11,052 bases of DNA from an uncultured Rhodospirillaceae bacterium (lineage in GTDB: Bacteria; Pseudomonadota; Alphaproteobacteria; Rhodospirillales; Casp-alpha2): the NCBI GenBank assembly GCA_913048145.1, contig CAJWVP010000061.1, positions 1-11,052 of the forward strand, read 5' to 3'. Position numbers and translations under genes: made by a program. The number at the start of each line of letters is the position of its first letter. The stretch's first letter is position 1. Of the stretch, positions 6,591-11,052 are shown piece after piece. The notes beneath the pieces are model-generated. The model made no database searches. It had not been told where the DNA came from and was given only the letters and a program-made list of their open reading frames with translations.

Positions 6591-6695
6591 TTATTGAAAA
6601 ATAGCTTCCCTCGCATGATCAGCGAGGCGGGCGTCCAGGTCCACCAGAAAAATACGATGGCGCTGTCCTTCCGCCGTCACATCTTTCAGCGACAA
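6591..6695 (-). other. Possible short reading frame between the DUF393 and transporter genes
   Basis: From a TTG at 6695 (or a GTG at 6680) to a TAA at 6591, the minus strand encodes 29-34 residues including RHRIFLVDLDARLADHAREA, with gene-like codon use. It fills much of the 152-base gap between the two genes. No strong ribosome site is visible. It could be a leader peptide, a relic, or chance. Confidence 0.2.
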
Positions 6696-6714
6696 ACCCG
6701 GCCGACCGGTGCGG

Positions 6715-7113
6715 TCAGGTTTTGCGGGATCTGGACAGAAGCTTCTGCAAGACCGGTCGCGAATCCAAAAAGATGCCATACGCCCGATCCAACACCCCGT
6801 GGATGATGGGCAGTCGCGCTATGCGGCCAAACCATCTGAACCCGGGCGTGCGCATCCAAAGCTCGGCGAAGGCGCCAGCGCCGGAGATCAATGCGCCATC
6901 GGCGCGCTGCACATGGAAACGCGCTAGAGCGTCCTGACGCGTTAGACCCTCAGGCAGGGCCTGTGGGGAGCAGGAACTGACATCAGCCCAATGGATACGG
7001 CCCGCAGTATCCCGGCGGCTATAAACCGCTATCTCCCGGCTGCACAATGGGCAGGACCCATCGTAGAAGACGGTGAGATCAGGGGACGAGGGAAAGTTTG
7101 GCGTTTTAGTCAT
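6715..7113 (-). CDS. DUF393 / DCC-family thiol-disulfide oxidoreductase-like protein
   Basis: 132 residues with the family signature FYDGSCPLCSREI (16-28), whose CPLC pair resembles a thioredoxin active site, followed by the typical middle DALARFHVQRADGALISGAGAF and a C-terminal helical half ending in LPIIHGVLDRAYGIF. DCC proteins are about 110-140 residues and are thought to act as small cytosolic redox proteins; their substrates are mostly unknown. The ATG at 7113 is preceded by AAGGA with a four-base spacer and places the signature near the N-terminus as is normal; an upstream in-frame ATG at 7164 would add 17 residues without homology. It lies 114 bases after cobQ on the same strand. A direct role in B12 synthesis is not established. 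Confidence 0.88.
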   Translation of the reverse strand: MTKTPNFPSSPDLTVFYDGSCPLCSREIAVYSRRDTAGRIHWADVSSCSPQALPEGLTRQDALARFHVQRADGALISGAGAFAELWMRTPGFRWFGRIARLPIIHGVLDRAYGIFLDSRPVLQKLLSRSRKT

Positions 7114-7227
7114 TACGTCCTTTACGACTAATGCAGCGTGTTGGATTGGTTTTGTTAGGGCCAAGTCTTACGCAGAATTCGCGTTAAAGCCGGCCTGCGT
7201 GTGGCGCGGAAGGGTTGGGGGACCAAC

Positions 7228-8700
7228 TTAATGAGCCACATCCAACAACGCATCCAAGTCCAAATGCGTCTCCATATGCGCGGCAAGGTCGTCCAATGCC
7301 TGCTCGACGGAAGCTTCATAGGCTATGCCGCTGGTCTGCGACCCCAACCGTTCCAGGAACTGGCGACGGAACCCATCGGCCGCGAAGACGCCGTGCAAGT
7401 AACTGGCCATGACCCGACCATCGCTGGAAATAGCGCCTTCGGCGCGGCCGTCGGCCAAGGTCAGCCAAGGGCGCGTCGTGTCTAGGCCCAAGGTCTGACC
7501 AATATGCATTTCATACCCGCGAACCGCTTCCCCACTTTCCACCTCCGTGCCGGTGCGTTCCACCAAGGATTTGTCCCCACCCAGCACAGTGGTGACGTCC
7601 AGCAGACCAAGTCCCGGAGCTTCGCCAGGTGGGCCTTCGATGCCGTCGGGGTCGGCGACGGCGCGGCCAAGAATTTGGTAGCCGCCGCACAGTCCCACAA
7701 TCATGCCGCCGCGCCGATGGTGAGCGAGGATATCCGTATCCCAGCCCTCGTCCCGAACCTGTTGGAGATCCGCCAAGGTCGCCTTGGAGCCAGGCAGAAA
7801 AATAACATCCGCATCCCCCGGAAAGGCCGTTCCCGGATCGATGATAACGACGGCTACGTCGGGCTCGGCGGCCAGCGGGTCCAGGTCGTCAAAATTGGCA
7901 ATCCGCGCAAGACGCGGCACCGCGATCTTGATGGTCCCACCGAGTGCATCGCGTTCCCGATACTCGAGCGCCATGGCGTCTTCCTGGGGCAGGCGTCGGG
8001 CGTTCGAGAAAAAGGGAACAACACCAAAGCAGCGTGCGCCGGTGCGATCTTCCAGGATCGTCACACCGTCATCAAAAAGGCTGACGTCGCCCCGGAACTT
8101 GTTGACGATGAAGCCACGAATACGCGCACGTTCGGAGGCCTCAAGCAATTCGAAAGTACCCAAGATCGACGCAATGACGCCGCCCCGGTCGATGTCGCCA
8201 ACCAGGACCACGGGGACGTCGGCGGCCTGGGCGAACCCCATGTTGGCGATGTCGCCAGCGCGCAGATTGATCTCCGCCGGGCTACCAGCGCCCTCAACAA
8301 TGACCAGATCGGCGTCCGCCCCAACGACGGCAAAGCTCTCCAGGACCCGGGGCATCAGGGTGGGCTTGAGGGCGTGATAATCCCGAGCCTTGGCGCTGCC
8401 CTCCATCTTGCCTTGAACCACCACCTGAGCGCCGATCTCAGATTGTGGCTTTAAGAGAACGGGGTTCATGTGGACACTCAGGGGCACGCCGGCGGCCAGC
8501 GCCTGAAGTGCTTGGGCGCGACCGATCTCCCCTCCCTCGACCGTGACGGCAGCATTGTTTGACATGTTCTGCGGCTTGAAAGGCCTTACCCTGAGGCCGC
8601 GATTCGCGTAAACCCGACAGAGCCCTGCGGCCAACATGGACTTGCCCACGTCCGAGCCGGTGCCCTGCAGCATCAGAGCGCGAAAGGGACGGAAGTTCAA
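7228..8700 (-). CDS. cobQ: Cobyric acid synthase CobQ/CbiP
   Basis: A 490-residue glutamine-dependent amidotransferase that amidates the b, d, e and g carboxylates of adenosylcobyrinate a,c-diamide using ATP. Seen: an N-terminal synthetase domain with ALMLQGTGSDVGKS (8-21, the P-loop-like motif), RPFKPQNMSNNA (39-50), LLKPQSEIGAQVV (82-94) and LVGDIDRGG (166-174); then a class I glutaminase domain with IVGLCGGYQILG (334-345, Cys338 nucleophile) and SYLHGVF (433-439, His436). Length is normal. No ATG lies before the P-loop except at codon 10; the TTG at 8700 gives the usual short leader and follows the cobO stop by nine bases. That TAG is in the same frame, so a single amber codon is all that keeps cobO and cobQ from being one reading frame. 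Confidence 0.96.
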   Translation of the reverse strand: MNFRPFRALMLQGTGSDVGKSMLAAGLCRVYANRGLRVRPFKPQNMSNNAAVTVEGGEIGRAQALQALAAGVPLSVHMNPVLLKPQSEIGAQVVVQGKMEGSAKARDYHALKPTLMPRVLESFAVVGADADLVIVEGAGSPAEINLRAGDIANMGFAQAADVPVVLVGDIDRGGVIASILGTFELLEASERARIRGFIVNKFRGDVSLFDDGVTILEDRTGARCFGVVPFFSNARRLPQEDAMALEYRERDALGGTIKIAVPRLARIANFDDLDPLAAEPDVAVVIIDPGTAFPGDADVIFLPGSKATLADLQQVRDEGWDTDILAHHRRGGMIVGLCGGYQILGRAVADPDGIEGPPGEAPGLGLLDVTTVLGGDKSLVERTGTEVESGEAVRGYEMHIGQTLGLDTTRPWLTLADGRAEGAISSDGRVMASYLHGVFAADGFRRQFLERLGSQTSGIAYEASVEQALDDLAAHMETHLDLDALLDVAH

Positions 8701-8709
8701 CGCGGCCGC

Positions 8710-9342
8710 CTAGAACTCAATGCCCTTCTGAGCCTTCACGCCGGCCCGGAAAGGGTGCTTCACCATGGTCATCTCGGTCACCAAGTCGGCGGCCTCCAGC
8801 AAAGGCTCCTTGGCGTTGCGACCGGTCACCACCACGTGTAGCCTCTCGCGTTTGTCCCGAAGCGTCTTAACAACAGCGTCGATATCCAGGTTGTCATAGC
8901 GAAGTGGAATGTTGAGTTCATCCAGAATAATTAGATCAAAGCTTTCGTCGTCCATCATGTCCTTGGCCATCTGCCATGCATTTTCGGCGGCCTGGATATC
9001 GCGTTGGCGGTCCTGGGTTTCCCAACTGAACCCCTCGCCCATGGCCTTGATGACGCAAAGCTCGGGGAATTTATCTAGAACCACGCGCTCGCCGGTTTCC
9101 CAAACGCCCTTTACGAACTGCACAATGCCGACTTTCATGCCATTTCCGATGGCCCGGACGGCCAAACCCATAGCGGCCGTGGATTTCCCTTTGCCCTTGC
9201 CCGTGTGGACGATCAAAAGACCCTTTTCGATAGTCTTGGTGGCGACGATCTTGTCACGGGCCGCCTTTTTCTTTGCCATCTTATCGGCGTGGCGGGCGTC
9301 CAGTTCGTTTTCTGTCATTTCGGTTTTGGACTTTGAGGTCAT
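8710..9342 (-). CDS. cobO: Cob(I)alamin adenosyltransferase CobO/BtuR (corrinoid adenosyltransferase)
   Basis: A 210-residue cytosolic enzyme that transfers the 5'-deoxyadenosyl group of ATP to the cobalt of corrinoids. Seen: a basic N-terminal arm, IVHTGKGKGKSTAA with the P-loop GKGKGKST (48-55), GIVQFVKGVWETGE (72-85), MGEGFSWETQD (101-111), LIILDELNIPLRY (137-149) and VVVTGRNA (170-177), all diagnostic of the BtuR/CobO/CobP family. Length is normal. The ATG at 9342 is preferred because GAGAG lies seven bases upstream; a GTG at 9348 is in frame but would sit one base from that site. First gene of the minus-strand series cobO-cobQ-DUF393-transporter, 53 bases from the divergent DUF3179 gene. 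Confidence 0.96.
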   Translation of the reverse strand: MTSKSKTEMTENELDARHADKMAKKKAARDKIVATKTIEKGLLIVHTGKGKGKSTAAMGLAVRAIGNGMKVGIVQFVKGVWETGERVVLDKFPELCVIKAMGEGFSWETQDRQRDIQAAENAWQMAKDMMDDESFDLIILDELNIPLRYDNLDIDAVVKTLRDKRERLHVVVTGRNAKEPLLEAADLVTEMTMVKHPFRAGVKAQKGIEF

Positions 9343-9349
9343 TGTCACA

Positions 9350-9354
9350 CTCTC
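9350..9354 (-). promoter_or_regulatory. Ribosome binding site of cobO
   Basis: Minus-strand GAGAG, seven bases before the ATG at 9342. The short divergent gap 9343-9395 must also hold, or lie next to, the promoters for cobO and the DUF3179 gene; I see no clear hexamers and there is no room for a riboswitch. Confidence 0.45.
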
Positions 9355-9395
9355 TTCGTTTGTCCGGCATTAGCAGGTTGGGTAGCATTCTCGCC

Positions 9396-10454
9396 ATGGC
9401 AGAGGCAAGGGGTCCACGTCGCATAACCCGGTCCATCGCCGGCCTAATTTCGTTGGCGACACTGCTGTTTGGGATGATCCAGCCGGCGAACCTACACGCT
9501 CAGGACGGCATGCCCTATTGGCGAGTCGAGTTTCCAGACACGGATTTTGCCAAACGAATTATCGATCTGAAGGAAATTCGTTCTGATGGTGCCAGGCGGG
9601 ATTCGATCCCACCCATCTGGAGCCCGACGTTTATTCCCGCAGCAAAAGCCCGGGGCCTCGGGGCATTGGAGCCGGTGATCAGCCTCCAGATCGGTCCGAA
9701 CGCCCGTGCCTATCCGCTCAGCATTCTGCTTTGGCATGAAATCGTCAACGATCGGGTCGGCGACCTACCAATATTGGTGACCTATTGTCCGCTTTGCAAT
9801 TCCAGCGTGGTCTTTGAACGGCAGTTACCGCCGGCCCAAGGCGGGAAAGCTTTGTTGTTCGGCAATACGGGGCGACTGCGCAACTTCGACATGGTTATGT
9901 ACGACCGCCTGACCGGATCCTGGTGGCAGCAATACACCGGCGAGGCGGTCATCGGCAAACTGGCCAAAATGCGCCTGAAGCGGCTGCCGTCCCGCGTCGA
10001 GGCCTTCGGTCGGTTTCGCGCCCGCTACCCGGACGGTCAGGTTCTTGTACCGAACGACCCCAGCGCGCGTCCCTACGGCTCTACGCCCTACGTGCGGATG
10101 GATTCCAGTGCCGGCGGCGGATTGGATATGTTCGAACTGCCCGAGGGCGTGCGGCCCTACGACCGGGTGGTGGCGGTGGGTCGGAACGCCTGGACATTGA
10201 AAATGCTGCAGAGGCGCGGCGTCATCGCCGACGAGGGCGTCGTGTTACGCTGGCAGCCAGGCCAGAACTCCATTCACGACACCAAGATCATTACATTTGG
10301 GCGAGATGTTGGAAATGTAACGGTGAGACGCCATGACGCGGCGTCGGATACCTGGCACGATGTTGTTCACGACGTCGCCTTCGCTTTTGCCTTTAAGGCC
10401 TTCGAGCCTGATGGGGCCCTCTATTACGACCTCCCGCCCAAGAAGGCCGAGTAA
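9396..10454 (+). CDS. DUF3179 domain-containing exported protein
   Basis: 352 residues. The N-terminus (RRITRSIAGLISLATLLFG, then ANLHA before QDG) looks like a Sec signal peptide with cleavage near residue 35-36, so the protein is probably periplasmic. The body matches DUF3179: PPIWSPTF (72-79), RAYPLSILLWHEIVND (104-119), LVTYCPLCNSSVVFER (127-142), LLFGNTGRLRNFDMVMYDRLTGSWWQQYTGEAV (blocks at 153-185). Conserved His114, Cys131 and Cys134 suggest metal binding or redox chemistry, but the family's function is unknown. The ATG at 9396 gives a proper signal peptide; the frame is open back to 9273, but that overlaps cobO on the other strand. It is divergent from cobO and ends five bases before the convergent deaminase stop. 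Confidence 0.88.
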   Translation: MAEARGPRRITRSIAGLISLATLLFGMIQPANLHAQDGMPYWRVEFPDTDFAKRIIDLKEIRSDGARRDSIPPIWSPTFIPAAKARGLGALEPVISLQIGPNARAYPLSILLWHEIVNDRVGDLPILVTYCPLCNSSVVFERQLPPAQGGKALLFGNTGRLRNFDMVMYDRLTGSWWQQYTGEAVIGKLAKMRLKRLPSRVEAFGRFRARYPDGQVLVPNDPSARPYGSTPYVRMDSSAGGGLDMFELPEGVRPYDRVVAVGRNAWTLKMLQRRGVIADEGVVLRWQPGQNSIHDTKIITFGRDVGNVTVRRHDAASDTWHDVVHDVAFAFAFKAFEPDGALYYDLPPKKAE

Positions 10455-10459
10455 GGTAG

Positions 10460-10798
10460 CTAGCGGAAATAAGTCATCTGCGGCGGACCGGCGTTGGTGA
10501 TGTCATCGGCCGTATGGGCGTGATAGATACGCTCAATGCTGGCGTAGTAACCGCCACCTTCGCACACGGGACACGATCGCGACGTGGATACCAGGACGCC
10601 CCGGGACAGGTCCTGCGTCCCAAACCGCCGTGACGCATGGCGAATGGCTTCTATTTCGGCGTGCGCCGTGGGGTCGCGGTTAACGATAACGCTGCTGGGG
10701 GCCCAACCGATGATCATGCCGTTCTTGACCACCAACGCGCCATAGCCCAGGTCGCCGGTTTCCGGGGCCTTGCGGCGCATGGGGCAGACGGTTTCCAT
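10460..10798 (-). CDS. Short cytidine/guanine deaminase-like protein (CDA fold)
   Basis: 112 residues with the zinc-binding core of the cytidine deaminase-like superfamily: PTAHAEIEAIRHA (43-55; His46 ligand, Glu48 proton shuttle) and STSRSCPVCEGGGYYA (71-86; Cys76 and Cys79 ligands). DPTAHAE and the following ASIERIYHAH are closest to the guanine deaminase/tRNA adenosine deaminase branch. Odd: it is shorter than the usual 145-160 residues, starting almost at the first core strand (YGALVVKNGMIIG), and the usual Pro before the first Cys is Ser75. The substrate is undetermined. The ATG at 10798 has no clear ribosome site; the frame continues upstream to a TGA near 10867 without another usable start. 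Possible promoter at 10859-10867. Confidence 0.8.
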   Translation of the reverse strand: METVCPMRRKAPETGDLGYGALVVKNGMIIGWAPSSVIVNRDPTAHAEIEAIRHASRRFGTQDLSRGVLVSTSRSCPVCEGGGYYASIERIYHAHTADDITNAGPPQMTYFR

Positions 10799-10858
10799 AA
10801 ACTGGCGTCGCGGTGACGCGTCAGAGATGAGGTAAACTCCTATGTTTTTCCCGATTAA

Positions 10859-10867
10859 ATTGTATCA
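10859..10867 (-). promoter_or_regulatory. Possible extended -10 promoter for the deaminase gene
   Basis: The minus strand reads TGATACAAT, an extended -10 (TGn followed by TACAAT, five of six matches to TATAAT), in an AT-rich patch about 60 bases upstream of the deaminase start. No good -35 hexamer is present, which an extended -10 can tolerate. Confidence 0.35.
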
Positions 10868-10899
10868 AAGTTATCGTAAAAATCAGGAGTTGATCTTTT

Positions 10900-11052
10900 T
10901 TATTCTCCGGTCTCAACGCTCTGGGTTTCGTTTCCAGTGAGACCGATGCACCACATCCAGGCCAGCGCCACGCCCTTCAGGCGCGGCAGGAAATAGAACA
11001 TAAGCGCCAGCGCCAGGCTAGCCAGATGGCTACATGGACCCTTCCCTACAAG
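10900..11052 (-). CDS. C-terminal end of an unrecognised membrane protein; partial
   Basis: The minus strand is open from the window edge to a TAA at 10900-10902, giving 50 residues. They contain a hydrophobic helix (HLASLALALMFYFLP) and a second apolar stretch (GVALAWMWCIGL), then a short polar tail ending SVETGE. This looks like the last membrane segments of an inner-membrane protein. No family motif is visible and no name can be given. The deaminase gene follows 101 bases downstream on the same strand. Confidence 0.5.
   Translation of the reverse strand, partial: LVGKGPCSHLASLALALMFYFLPRLKGVALAWMWCIGLTGNETQSVETGE
10908..10945. repeat. Inverted repeat at the 3' end of the partial membrane-protein gene
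   Basis: CGGTCTCA (10908-10915) pairs with TGAGACCG (10938-10945), with an inner CTGG/CCAG stem (10921-10924 with 10934-10937) and a five-base bulge. It overlaps the last codons of the partial gene. On the minus strand an A-rich run follows, not a T-run, so it is not a standard terminator, but it may stabilise the 3' end of that transcript. Confidence 0.4.

Noticed and set aside
7114..7227. Intrinsic terminator between cobQ and the DUF393 gene
   Set aside because: Only a loose CGCAG/CTGCG pairing without a T-run is present.
7504..8454. 316-codon plus-strand open frame
   Set aside because: Antisense shadow of cobQ in a GC-rich genome; it shows no family motif.
9273..9395. Longer N-terminus for the DUF3179 protein
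   Set aside because: It would overlap cobO on the other strand and would bury the signal peptide; the ATG at 9396 is better.
10908..10945. Rho-independent terminator at the right end
   Set aside because: The stem is followed by A-rich sequence on the minus strand and by no T-run on the plus strand.

Overview
The window reads as a GC-rich alphaproteobacterial chromosome, most like the Rhodospirillales. This rests on GC content, codon use, the CbiG-type N-terminal domain typical of CbiG-CobJ proteins, CobL-style CbiE-CbiT fusion and the cob gene arrangement; no rRNA or other taxonomic marker is present. Most of the window is a cobalamin (vitamin B12) biosynthesis locus.

Left block, minus strand (3981 down to 1): cbiX (sirohydrochlorin cobaltochelatase family), cobH (precorrin-8X methylmutase), cobL (C5/C15 methyltransferase and decarboxylase), cobI (C20 methyltransferase) and the N-terminal 170 residues of a CbiG-type protein, probably the front of a CbiG-CobJ fusion cut by the window edge. 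cobH/cobL, cobL/cobI and cobI/cbiG each overlap by an ATGA, so these form one tightly coupled operon that builds the corrin ring.

A gap of about 555 bp (3982-4536) separates cbiX from the divergent cbiB. It holds a strong imperfect hairpin (4259-4310), a possible decayed reading frame, and AT-rich sequence before cbiB. I found no canonical cobalamin riboswitch in it.

Centre: cbiB (aminopropanol attachment) on the plus strand, followed through a TGATG junction by a 52-residue putative secreted peptide. Facing it on the minus strand is a second series, cobO - cobQ - DUF393 (DCC) protein - EamA/DMT transporter, read from 9342 down to 5696. cobO and cobQ lie in the same frame and are separated by one amber codon and three sense codons before a TTG start. 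CobO adenylates the corrinoid, CobQ amidates it and CbiB attaches the aminopropanol arm, so these three are the late steps.

Right end: a DUF3179 protein with a signal peptide, divergent from cobO; a short cytidine/guanine-deaminase-like protein convergent with it; and the C-terminal 50 residues of an unrecognised membrane protein entering from the right edge.

The main oddities are the CbiX protein, which has the MXCXXC and His-rich tail of the long CbiX class but lacks the usual His in two expected active-site segments; the single amber codon between cobO and cobQ; and the mix of an early-cobalt signature (CbiX, CbiG domain) with CobI/CobH/CobL-type enzymes. I see no IS element, CRISPR array, tRNA or rRNA. 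No wholly new system is evident.
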